Part shown: positions 9,658 to 21,083 of the stretch, one piece after another
Position numbering within the stretch: the first letter of the stretch is position 1
How the letters are laid out: each line of letters begins with the position of its first letter
Made by a program: the position numbers and the translations under genes
The notes under the pieces: generated by a model
What the model was told of the DNA's origin: nothing
Database searches by the model: none
Seen by the model: the letters and a program-made list of their open reading frames with translations, nothing else
DNA from: Cylindrobasidium torrendii FP15055 ss-10
Lineage: Eukaryota > Basidiomycota > Agaricomycetes > Agaricales > Physalacriaceae
DNA: 25,071 nt
Assembly (NCBI GenBank): GCA_000934385.1
Contig: KN880746.1
Span: 1 to 25,071 of the forward strand
Direction of reading: 5' to 3'

Positions 9658-12600
9658 TCAAGCTTGCATGAGTGCGCCCCTCGGTTTCCTTAACGAGTCG
9701 GCAATGGCAAGGAAAGTACTCGCAAGCTGGACCTGCACGGGCGTTAGTATATGCGAACCATGGATGAAAAAGAGGCATACACTGTCGAGCGCTTCCGCGA
9801 ATGACGAATCGATGCGGGCGTTGCCCGGCGCGGCAGGGTCCACTGGTGCTGTCCTTTGTACGTCCAGAGCGATGTTGGCCATCCGGCGCAACACCTCAGA
9901 GTGACTTCCAAACGCAACCGTGTGCAGCGACAGTGCTTTCCTGTACAAATATCAGTAACTAGATTCCCACCAGCCGAGGGACTGACCCTCGGGCTATGGC
10001 GGCGCGTCCAATGTCCTGTACACTTGTGTCCGGCAAAGAGTCCTCGCCATCGGATAGAAAGACAACAACGGGTGTCCTGTACAATGTCAGTTTCCAGGCA
10101 GTGAACAGACTTTTCTCGCTGACCGCTCACTACTCCAGTGTTGAACCATCACTCGCTGCGCTTCCGCCAGGGCACGATTGAAATTGGTACCACCATCAGC
10201 GTCGTATCTCAAGAGGATCTGGAGTAGAGCATTGGGATCACTAGTTAGGTCGTTGGCCAGCACGGTCGATGCGGAACTTTGGAACAGAATAACGCTATAG
10301 GCATCGCGTCGACCCGCCTGAGCATTCGCGCCGGTGGTTGCAGCTTGGCGGGATGTCCAGAAACCGTACAAGGCAGAATATACAGCTCCGAGACGGTTGT
10401 TGGCTATCCGCTGAATACTAGCTGCAACGGGTGTGTTTGGAAGTGGCCTGCGATCCGTGTAGGTCATTGAACCAGATCTAGAAAAGCACAGTAAGTGGAC
10501 ATATGTCGAAGTATGGTCAAACCAACCGATCAATGACGAAGATCCTGCAAGAGGTGAGTGTGGTTCCAATGCGAGTTGAGGCGGACATACACATGGAAAG
10601 CCTGTTGGAGGACGGCGGGGTTCTTGCACTGGAAGACGTGACCGTCATAGGACCGATACCCAAGGCCCACATTGGCGTTGGTGGTTTCCGGCGGATGGAA
10701 GAGCGGAAGCGTGCAGTACGAAGGCTGAGCTGCCGTAGTAGCGCTGCCTTTGTGTTCAGGACCTATCCGCGACCAGTATTAATAATGTTGCAAGGGAAAG
10801 CATGGTCGACAATCACCTGGACACATAGCATCACTTTGTGTGCATGAGAATCCAGACTTTCAGAACAGGATGAGCACTCACCACTTAGCAAAGTTGGTCT
10901 GTTCGTCGCGGGAGTACGGATCTAAAATTCTCATTCAAAGCGAGCAAGCAGCTAGCTGTATACGCAAACATACCCTTGAAACCCGACCGTCTCCAAAATA
11001 ATGAATGCGAAATCCAATCTTTTGGACGTACAGGATCAGGATTGAGACGCTGGTTTTGAATGTGGGAAAGCTCAGCCCCGTTGCATGACGCTGCCGCGGG
11101 TGCACGGCAGAAATCAAGATGAGCATGGCGTCCCATGTTCGAGCAAACCAAGTTGCACATCATCGGCGCACCGTCATCCTCTGCACCGAATTTGTGCCCA
11201 TCCACATCGAGTGTTGTACCGGCCGGACCATCGATTGCCCACTTAGTCTTTGACATAGAGCCGTGGCTTGTTTCGTGTTGTTGTTGAGGGTGGCCTAGTT
11301 GTTCAAGTCAGGTATGCCCACGCATACTTTATTTTTGGTGTACGGACCAAGAGGAAGCATGCAGTAATATCCACATTTGTCACAGCTGAGAATGGGATTA
11401 GATTGAAACTATTCTATAATCGATCGCATACCGAGTCTCGCAGAAATGGACGCGCTTTGGGTCAGTTGTATGCAAATGTGGTCCTCGATGAGAGATAGCG
11501 TCGGCAGGAATTACAATTGCGCACTTCAAGCGCTTAGCAACTGGCATGATATCAAAACGTCTGATCAAAAGTCACGGGTTTGAGTGTTTACCTTGACTGT
11601 ACTTGGTATACTCGAACGTCTCGTGTGCACCAGTGAATGTGGCCTTTATCGATTGTGGTGCAGTCTCTATTTCACAGCTTCCAGGCGAAGCACATAGCTT
11701 GGCACACGAATGCTCCTGGCCACATAGATGGTCGGCATCGGGATCGAGCGCGTGGAGATGGTCGGAAGAGGCGCAGAGGCGCTTGCAAAGTTGACACGGA
11801 AGTGGACACATCCGGTTTTCGCAAATATGCTCATCATGAGGCTCTTCACTAATGTTGAATCAGTCACAGTGCCCCCCCCTTAATAGAGTCACGCGCACCT
11901 CGAAACAGTACAGAGACCTGTGCATCGATATGCTGGACAATCGAGTACACAAGGCTAATCGACTTCAGGGGATACTACGACACCGTTATAGGGAAGGACA
12001 TACCAAGCCACAAGCGTGAGTTTTCGAGGAACAAACATGATCCCCATCATGACCAACGACCTGTTGCCCATGAGCCTCGTTGCAATGATCAATCCACGAC
12101 CGCACCTGTGTGCACTCTCCAAGACACCCGCCTTTATCACGAAGCTTACATTGTTCACCACAAAGGTGCCGATCGACAGTACAGCTAGCGAGGCGTGAAT
12201 ACCACGCGGTCAATTGGCCATCAAGACGTACATATGAGGTCCACTATGACCAGCCCTAGTAAACAGTTAACACCGCGCTCAACATTGGACAGCAGGGACA
12301 TACGGGTAGCCGCATACTGTGTCCCCATCCATATGTTCTTCACTATAGTCGCATTTGTTTGAGCATTTATGATCCGTATGACAGTTGTGGGGGGCGTCCG
12401 CATCGTGAAGGCGGTTGTCGATGCAATGCAGATGGCACGTTGCGCAGGTCATCCGGCACAATTCAACCGTAGTCTTCATCTCTACCTTCAACTTCTCGAA
12501 TTCTCGCACGAGGTCGTCAATGCTTGCATGCGTAGCCGTGAATCGCGACAAATTGGACTCGATCCAGCGATGAACAAGTGACACCCGAAGCTCCACGATG

Positions 12601-15600
12601 TGCTGGAGATATCCTGAAAGGCCAGCGATCCATTCCGCCTCCGCCATCTCGTCGCGCAGCGAGAATTTGGACCAAGATTGACATAGGACGGCAAGCGCTT
12701 CCTCTTGCGACATGCGTGCAGCGGGATGCTTCAACCAAAGGAAAGGGAGAGGCTCATCGAGGTCATTGATAACTTCGTCCGTGTCAAGGTTCTATCAGCA
12801 ACGAAATGTTAGCTGAAGTCGTTGGTGGACATGGCACAAACCTTAAGTGGCTCAGATTGGGGTTCGAGCTCCGCGAGGCCAAACATCAGAGCCACCGGAA
12901 GAAGGACAGCTAACTTTTGGGCGCGATGGGCAACGAGAGTTTCTGTGCAGATCGTCAAGATTGCATTGAAAGAGATCGCGCACTGGACGCGTACGTGAAA
13001 TAGATCCCCAATCGTTCGCCTACGCATTATTAGCGGATGCTTACCCAGATGTCACTTATAGACTTACCTTCAGCTTGGCCATCAACGTTTTCAGTGTCAA
13101 AAGAAACTGGCCGCCGGCTGGATGCGTGACCTTCTGGTTGTCGAGCGCCTTTCGGATGACTCCAAAAAGAGTGTAAAAGTTTTTCGACTCGATTACAGGC
13201 CACGGAACGATTGCAATCCTGCCACGATGAAGCCTTGTAATGAAGTTTGCCTCTTGCTCTTCCTGCACGATTTTCTGAAATTTGAGATGGAACTCGCGCT
13301 TGATCTCCTGCGTGTCGGAGTCAACTACATCCTGGGGTGACATTCAGTTCCACGCAAGAGGAAGTGATAATGTTAAAAGACCTTGATAATGATGACAAGT
13401 GTCGACTGGAAGAGATCGGGATTGGCCGCCGGATTGAGTACAGTTGAAGACGATTGGAATGACTGGAATAGGCCAGTGATATCGCGAGAAAGGGCGAAGT
13501 TGTTGCGAAATAGAACCTGAACCGGTTATAGCAAGGCAACGGAAGAGAGACTAAACATGCATACCAAGTTTGAGATGGCCGTATTGAAAAGCACCAGAAG
13601 GGTATCCTCCTGTGCGGATCGTTCAATGCTATGGACACCTGAGGAAATCAGCGGTGAGCTAATATGGGGACTGAGTTCAATACCTTCGAAGTCCAAGGCA
13701 ACTATCAGCGCGTCTTTAGTTGGTGTGCACGAAAGCCAGACACCTTCGGTCGTACGCATGGCACTTCCAGCAAACGACGAGTCGACAAGATGATTCAGAG
13801 TGTAGCTTTTTCCGACGGACTGTTCGCCTGTAGGGTGATTAGCGATCATGGGCGGAGTCCCTAATGCGCGGTGAATTACCCATCGAGGAGACGACCTTCA
13901 CGGGCTACATAGAATGTCAGTGCGTACACAACAATAGTGCAGGTCACGAGGGCGCACCAGCTGTGACATATATGATTGGAAAATGCTCTCGTACCATCCC
14001 AGGGATACACTGTCAACGATTTTCCCGACTTCCGCTCCCAGCAGGTCCTTCTCCCACTCCGGAGAGACAACGCCATCCTTAAGCGGAAGAAACCGATTTT
14101 CCCTTGTCACGGCAACATGAATAGGGATAAGACAGAGGAACGACACCAGCCATGAACCAAGACAGAACTCGCTGACGGAGAGCTCTTCCAACGACTTGAT
14201 CAAGTCTCGCGCCCGTATTGCGCTGACCGCGATATCCTTGAGTGCATTTTCCGTAGGTTTTCGCGTAGTCTGCTCGAATACTTGCACGAGGTTCGAGAAG
14301 TGCGGGGCGTACTTGTCAAAGTCCCGGTCTGTTGCAAAAATGAGGGCCTTGCGCTGCTCGTTGACGGTGGTGATGTGGTTGGGGATGGCGGCTCTGACCG
14401 GGAAACGTGTCCAGACGTCTGCCAGGCAGTCGACAAGACAGTTGTGAGTGGTCTGCTTTTGTTGTGTATTGGCTCTACGTGCGCCCTGCTCTGTGAACTG
14501 GAACTCCGTGATTTTGGTCGTGATATCGAGAGCTGAGGAGCGCGCGGTATGGGTCTCGAAATCGAGTCCAACAATGTGGATTGAGCTGCGCTTGCCGAAA
14601 CTCGTGAGAAGGAGGGGTACAGGCGATATGAAGGGCAGCTCATGAGTAAACGGCTCGCCAGACCCAAATGTACTCCAGTGGTGCGCGTGGATAAGAGTGA
14701 CATTCCTGTCTTCGTCGACCCGGGAAATGAAAAGACAAGATCCGTCTGGCGAGGTGTATACGGCTTGTGGGATAGTGTTTAGAGATAGTGACGCGGGTCT
14801 GATTCAGACACCGTGAGTATCAACTCTTGAACAACTCATAACATCAACACACCTGAACTGCTGGGCGACAATCGAGAATATACGGGCTTGATGCGAAGAG
14901 TCCACCAGAAAAATCTCTTCATTGTTGAGCACGAAGCAGGCGTGCACTATGGATACATCAGGTTGATACCAAGGGGCCAAATTGAGGGCGCTGCCCCATC
15001 CATTGAGCTGAGATGCTTCGTCAAAAACGAACAGATGTAGTTGGAGCTATTTAGACGTGATGAGAAAATGTGCGCACACAAAAGACACTGCTTTACCTTG
15101 CTTGGTGCGCAGATCAATAGCATGCGCCTCTGCTGATCCAAGGCAAAGAGAAGCTCGGCATCGTCACCAATCTTGTCTTTGTAGATGCTTTTCTTGGGGC
15201 GTCTAGTTTGAATCGCATTCTGCATATTCTGGCCGCGCTCCAGGTACACAGACACGCTGTTGAGGCCATCATCGATAATGAGCAGAAATCGGTCTTCCTG
15301 GACAATCTGAGCGTGTCTAGAATCCATGTTTAAGTTATATCTCGCAGCCTTTATGGAAGAATTGAACACACAAGACCCGATAATTCACAGGAAGCTCAAA
15401 GCGATGGTTGAGGCGGTCCGTCAGATGCGGAGATGGAACGAACTTGCCATCCAACTGAAGGCTATGTTTGTCGTCTTGAGATACCTGCAAGACGTGGAGG
15501 TTGTAGACTAGCATTGAGTCCGTATGCTTGGTGCGGAAGCCCGAGACGCGAAGGTTGTTCCCTGCGAAAGGAAAAAAATTAGGCAGGGGCATCGCTGCCA

Positions 15601-18267
15601 TGCTGGATATCACCCACTTGAGTAGTAGTCGTATTGCGTCCCCCCAGCAAGATGAACCGAACGGATGTGCAGGTCGCATCTTCATGATCCATGAGAAACA
15701 AAGCAATGCGAAGACACAGAAAGTATCTTACGTGCTGCCCTTGTTGGCATCCTCAAGCTCGGTTATAAGCTGGACTTGGGATTTGACCTCGGCTTGACGA
15801 CGTCGAGACGCTTCCTCGCGCAGTATCTGAGTCTTAGCCGCGTCGAGGGTACATTTCAGAGCGCGATGAGCCAGGGGTTTGGATTGCTTTCCAACGAGAT
15901 CGTTGAAGTATTCGACAACTATCGCCCGGGTTCTGTCCACACACGGCTTCAGGAGCACATCGAATTCGCTCTCATCATCTAGCGCGCATAGAAAATCCGG
16001 GTTGGGGACAGCCATCGATAGCGAATCGAGCTTTTCAAGGATGCGCCCTCTGGACGGCTCGGAAGACGACATCGGGATGAAGTTTGTAATAGATTTGAAC
16101 CATCCACCTTTTGACTTCTCACCCTTCATAAAGGGCTCGTGCGGGTGTGTAGCTTCCACAACCACTCCAAGAAATGACGAACGATCTTCGGGGGAAAGGT
16201 CAGGATGTTGTTTGAGGAAGTCTTTAGCCCCAAGCAAACGTTTCTTGAGAGATTGAAAGGAGCCGTTGTGGATTCTCGACAAGTCAGCCTTGTCGAACTC
16301 TTTTCGAAGGTCAGAATGGACGTTCAGCATGATTGCGAACCGATCTGCCCTCGCATATTAGCCATGAGAATCTATGGGAAACCCAGAAACATACCGTAAA
16401 GGGTGTCTAGATCATCCTTGGATACGTTGGATTTGATGGTGGCGTCGGGGTCACCAGCATTGCCCTCTCCTCCGACGTTGTTGGCTTCCGATGACCTTGT
16501 TGACATCTTTGCTTGATGTGCGCCTCGCAGCTGTTCGGCGTTGAGGCAACTACTCAAATCAGTATCACCACATAAACGGTCCAAATCACTCACGGATATG
16601 TGTCTATCACCTTGCGGATCACTGCCTCACGCGCCATGACCTCTAGGTCTGCCTCAGCCGGGCATTTTGCTGGTATGAGATCCATTTGCTCCTTTTTCCA
16701 CGCCTCGATGTGCTTCTTGGATGCCTCATTGCGCGAGTCGTAAGCGCCCACTTCGGCGGGATATAGTTTACGAAGGCCGCGGCTGCAGAGTATGGATATC
16801 GTCTCCTCGTCTGCTCCGGACTCAATAGCAACGCGTTGTGCTTGCTTTCTATCCGTTCACTATCAGTCCAATGTTGCAATAAAAGCTGAGCCACGCACAT
16901 TTCGTTCTCTAGACGCATTCCAGAGCCGTAATTCTCGTTAAAGTTGACGGTACTCTCGCTAGAGGGCTTGTAGGAAACTGTCATGTATGCTTGGCTACTC
17001 TCGCCGTGCAGCCAGCGAGGCATGAGGCGGCTGGGATCGACGTCTTCCGGGATGTCTTTGGTGTCTGGCATACCAATGCTCTTGTGCTCGAGCTGATGAA
17101 TAAGGCTGAGAAGGGACAGCACACTAAACGAAGACGATACGCACTGCAAAACCGGGACGCATGGATACGTTTTCGTCTTGCTGGTTGGACTTGGCGACCT
17201 CGAATGTAAACATCCGGTCGAAGGCATCCTCATCCTCGACATCCATCGAGACATTTGATTGGACTTCATCCTTCCAGACGAGGGATGCGGCATGTTCTGG
17301 CGGCACGAGACATAGAGTCTGATGGGTAATCTTTGAGAGATAGCTGGGCGGAGAATTAGTGCACTATGGTTTAGTAGGGCGCATAAGACCATGCTCACCG
17401 CATGAACGTGACGCGATTTCTGCGGACCGAGCTTGGACATTGATCCCTCCAGGTGGTTTCTTCTGGCCAGTATACAACATAGGTTACGAATTCATCTTGC
17501 CTCGGGCGGACGACGTAAATGCCAGGCCGGAGACCAGCGCCAGGCTTGGTGCTCAGCAGAGCGGGGATACTATTGCAGAGTTAGATGGTGGTGCAGTGAA
17601 ACGGCGGGAGGTTAGCGACGTACACTTCTGTAGGCACGACCCCCAATTCTTTCAGAAACGCGGCAAGATTATCCCTTGGGCCATATACACCAATTGGGCG
17701 GAGGGACAGACCGTCGAGAATCTTGAAATCGACGCGGGTCATAGACTGGTAGGCGCCAGGGCTGCAGGTGTTGATGTAGTCTTTGAGAGATTCCTGGTCG
17801 ATGATAATCTTCTCGACTAGATGGAACATCAGTAGGACTCAGGATACAAAAATCAAAGACGCGCCTGTTCCTCCGCTACTTTGCTCATTGATAAGGTCAA
17901 GGATCCTGTACATCCCTGGAACGAGATCCAGGGGGTCATAGTGACTGGGCGCGTCGTCGTTGGGGTCGTCGTTGGGGTCGTCGTTGGGGTCTCTCATGTC
18001 GATGTCTCGATTAGTGGGATCCGGCACCGATGTCCCAAATTGGCGTTCTGGCTCAACTGCGAGCTCAGCGGGAGACAGGTCTAAGCATAGGACGCGTCAG
18101 GGAAAAGACAACAGCTGGGTCTATCGCGTACTCGAAAGCCGCTGGCGCATAGCAGCGTCTGGGCAGGCATGTGAGCGCGACGCGTTGTTTTCAATGCGAG
18201 ACGGCTCACGTTCATCGTGCTCCGGTGTGGGGAATGGCGGAGGTGGCTTGAAGGCGTTATCCTCCAT
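9658..18267 (-). CDS. Giant GBP/VLIG-like GTPase with Cys/His-rich region and C-terminal vWA domain (2222 aa, 38 exons)
   Basis: Exons (high to low): 18267-18210, 18080-17880, 17816-17624, 17569-17399, 17343-17145, 17092-16899, 16848-16594, 16549-16395, 16344-15732, 15679-15618, 15561-15372, 15316-15097, 15046-14853, 14798-13958, 13904-13880, 13827-13684, 13638-13565, 13516-13382, 13331-13068, 13019-12995, 12942-12842, 12791-12304, 12255-12232, 12184-12106, 12060-12004, 11954-11899, 11848-11592, 11540-11432, 11385-11348, 11294-10974, 10921-10882, 10833-10817, 10762-10591, 10544-10527, 10477-10124, 10076-9987, 9940-9781, 9732-9658. All phases close (6669 nt). Residues 1-1180 match nothing I recognise: a DPNDD repeat, then mixed helical and strand-like segments. 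The G domain at about 1183-1330 has P-loop GEQSVGKS (1191-1198), RTTEGVW (switch I Thr) and DFEG (1236-1239). From about 1550 to 1940 come dense Cys/His motifs. The vWA domain (about 1988-2190) has MIDAS DRSGSM at 1996, GGTNF and LSDGED. There is no signal peptide or obvious TM segment. The 45-nt intron 12105-12061 is in frame and might be retained. Probably a cytosolic large GTPase; substrate unknown. Confidence 0.82.
17953..17991. repeat. 12-bp tandem repeat coding for Asp-Pro-Asn-Asp units
   Basis: Three full copies plus a partial copy of GTCGTCGTTGGG (plus strand), perfect in sequence. On the minus strand, inside exon 2 of the giant GTPase gene, it encodes DPNDDPNDDPNDD. The unit length is a multiple of three, so copy-number change would keep the frame. 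Likely a polymorphic acidic linker. Confidence 0.85.
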
Positions 18268-18550
18268 CGTCAAGAAAAGATGGTGGGATGAGAAAAGGCA
18301 AAGGGCTCAGTGGATGTGAATCCTCGAAAGGTAGCCAAATATGCGACGCGGTGTCTCATTCAACACTTGTCTTCTTCCGCGTTCAGACCCTTGTATCTCC
18401 GTCTGAGCGCCTATTTTCCTGTCCTTGAGGCTTCAACGTGGGCTTTATATCGCGATAACGGTGAACAGTTGGACAAGATTAACAAGCGCGCAGCAAATTA
18501 TTATATTGCATACCTGACTGCTTCCCTTTCACAATCTTCTCCCATCTACA
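18268..18550. promoter_or_regulatory. Divergent promoter between giant GTPase gene and RBR ligase gene
   Basis: 283 nt separate the two start codons. A TTTATAT string at about 18444-18450 lies roughly 100 nt upstream of the plus-strand ATG and may serve as its TATA element. No clear element is visible for the minus-strand gene. The arrangement allows co-regulation but does not prove it. Confidence 0.45.
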
Positions 18551-20782
18551 ATGGTGCACCACGTCTCCGATACTTCGCACGAGGCCTTCACCGCAAAAGG
18601 CGTCGCAGAACGAGTCGCCCATGGCGGTGATGAGACCGTCGCTTACGATGGTATTAGCCAATACGCAGCTGGAGGAGCGTCGGCCTGCGGGCTCGCTTCA
18701 CTGAATTTCGCTCGCGTCGTACTTGAGCGCCAAAAGGCAACGGGAACGGATGAAGTGGCGTTGTTGCGGGCCATGGTGGACAGAGAGTGTATGATGGCAA
18801 GCGCGTTTACCCCGCTTCAGCCGAGCGGCACACTGATCGTCGGGCAGGAAATCATTTCTGTTTGTCGGCAATGGCCTCAGAACCTCCATTCGGAAATTGA
18901 GGATCTGCTCCAAGCACCTATCTTCCAACACACCTTGAAGGAAGTGACCTGTCACTACGGAACTCCGAATTTCGACAAGTTTAATGACCTGCTCAAGTTC
19001 GTTGTAGCTCCCCTAATGCATAGGCCAGTACATTCTCATAAATTTACCAGGGATCTCGAGAATGTTTGTTCAGCTGCGCGGTCATGTTCTGTAGCAGTTA
19101 TCACCCGTCCTCCAGAAATCATTGCATGCGCCCGGACATCAAAGTCTTTCATCGTCTTCGACTCTCACTCGCGCCAGGATCATCCCAATGGGGCCGGCCT
19201 CTTTCTCTCTCAGAAGCGTGAACATATCGCCCGGCATCTTCATAACCTCCTTTATGTGGATCCCACCCTTTATGCTGGCTCAGGATTCCAATGGCAGGCT
19301 CAGTTGCTTTCCAATTTCTCCGCCCATATCTTCGTCTCTCATGGAATTGACCACCTGTCTACGCCAGCTCTGACCACAGCTCTACTTGAATGCAGCCTAG
19401 AGCTTCTGAAGCTTCGTGCGCAAGTGGTCGACCTTGATTCGCAACGAGAGAGCAGCACTGAGTCTATGCAGCGCCTGGAAGACGAAATGGAAGCTATGCA
19501 AATGGAGAACAGCGACCTCAAAGAGAAGAACGCTTATTTGGAACGTAAAAGCAAACAATTGTCCTCCGTTCGCCACCCTCCGCCTTCGTCAACATTACAC
19601 TCGCAGACGTGGGCAACCACGTCTCAGGCGCAGTCTTCTGAATCGCCAAGAACGTTGGCGTCAATACTATCGGCAAAAGCTCCTAGTCTTCCCGGTCCTT
19701 CCAAAGACAAAGGCAAGCGCCGCGCTGAAGAAGATATCGACAAAAGCATGAATCTCGCCTTTCAGTTGCAGCAGCAATTCGACGCAGAGGCCGAGCAAAT
19801 GGCAGCGGACCGCAAAATCGTCGAGTCGTCTGCCCAGTCTACTTTCGACTGCATCATCTGTCTGGAAACACATCCCATTGATTACGCCGCGTACATCTCA
19901 GGGTGTAAGCACACGACTTGCCGTGAGTGTCTTCGCCAACATATCATCACGACTTTGCGCGACCATCGGTACCCGATATTTTGTCCGGCTTGCGTTGGGG
20001 ACGCACCCAAAGCAGGTGAGCAACATTTCCCATCGTGCTGATAGACTAGAGCCTAACCTTTAATACAGAGATCACCCAGGACGTTCTATTCGACCTTGGT
20101 ATTCCAGAGAAGGAATACAGTATCTACGAGGAAAGTCAACTCTCCATCCTCAGCATTCTCATTCACTGTCGCAAGTACGAAACACTACCTTCCGTCGTCG
20201 GAAGTGTGCTCACGTATCGACTGGTAGATGCAAGGAAGGCGTCTTCGTCGACCGTGGCGAGTATAATGAGGCCAAAATTCTCGCATGTCCGCTCCCTAAT
20301 TGCACGCACGCCTGGTGCAAATCTTGCCATCACACTATCGTGCCGAGCGTCGATGGCCCGCCGCACTCGTGCGATGGGTCGTCGGAACTCCAGCACTTGA
20401 TGAACAAGCAAGGATGGAAGCACTGTCCTGGTGAGCCCTTGGATTGATCATGGAAACGGACATCGGAGAGCTCATGACTGGGGCGTATAGGATGCAAGAC
20501 ACCTGTAGCAAAAGACAGTGGGTGCAACCACATGACCGTACGTCGACCTCATCCTCCGCTTTCCTCATTTCATTGATGCTTACCTAGTGCATGTCCCCGG
20601 GATGCAACACGTATGTTGGCCCGCTACCCTGGAAACTCTGTAACTGACTTGGTGGTAGCCATTTCTGTTATATCTGTGGTGAAGCCATTATTCGGTCAGC
20701 TTTGCGGGGTGATATCCGGAATGCAGTGTCGTCCCATTATCGGCGTTGCACACTATTTGCTGTACCCCAAGACACGCGGTAG
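18551..20782 (+). CDS. RBR (RING1-IBR-RING2) E3 ubiquitin ligase with N-terminal Cys/His-motif domain
   Basis: Six exons (18551-20015, 20069-20174, 20228-20430, 20491-20537, 20588-20610, 20659-20782) give 655 residues. C-terminal third: RING1 starts at C434 (FDCIICLETHPIDY...GCKHTTCRECL); the IBR follows with paired Cys/His (IHCRKCKEG...CPLPNCTHAWCKSC); RING2 is HCPGCKTPVAKDSGCNHMTC, placing the expected catalytic cysteine at C608, equivalent to the parkin RING2 Cys, then CNTHFCYICG. RBR ligases pass ubiquitin through this cysteine. The first 270 residues form a separate domain with GGASACGL (C46) and FIVFDSHSR (D204, H206), reminiscent of papain-like peptidases; I recall similar N-termini in other mushroom RBR proteins. 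Residues about 285-340 form a Leu/Glu-rich coiled coil, followed by a Ser/Pro-rich linker and a KDKGKRRAEED basic patch. Introns are 48-60 nt. Confidence 0.88.
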
Positions 20783-21083
20783 TGAAGTGTAGTACTCAAG
20801 ATCCAGCATGCCTGGAGTAGAAGCGCCTTGGTATCCCTAAATGAAGAATAGTGTTACTTCTACATTGCAAATTATTGCAGGATATGTCGATGAGCTCATT
20901 CTTGCGCTTGGTTCAAATCCTTGTCACTTGAAGGTTGGTCGGAATTTGCCGAAACGCATCTGATGCGCCTTGTACTGTTCGATCATTGACCCCGCTTGTT
21001 TCTTGCCATCACCATAGCACTGTTGCAGCGCAGTGCGCCCCTTCCCTCCTTGTCTTTATAATCCCTCTATATAATAATCTGCC
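20783..21083. other. Intergenic region and promoter of the GDT1-type gene
   Basis: 301 nt between the RBR stop and the next ATG. TTTATAAT (about 21055-21062) and TATATAATAA (about 21069) lie very close to the ATG at 21084, so the true start of transcription is uncertain. A GGTTCAAATCC string near 20910 resembles a tRNA B box but has no matching arms. No gene is recognised. Confidence 0.45.

Noticed and set aside
15562..15731. A single 170-nt intron in the giant gene at this place
   Set aside because: Splitting it into two normal introns (52 and 56 nt) around a 62-nt exon (15618-15679) keeps the frame and gives a protein-like segment (LHIRSVHLAGGTQYDYYS).
20905..20920. GGTTCAAATCC resembling a tRNA B box
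   Set aside because: The T-stem does not pair and no acceptor or D arm can be placed upstream.
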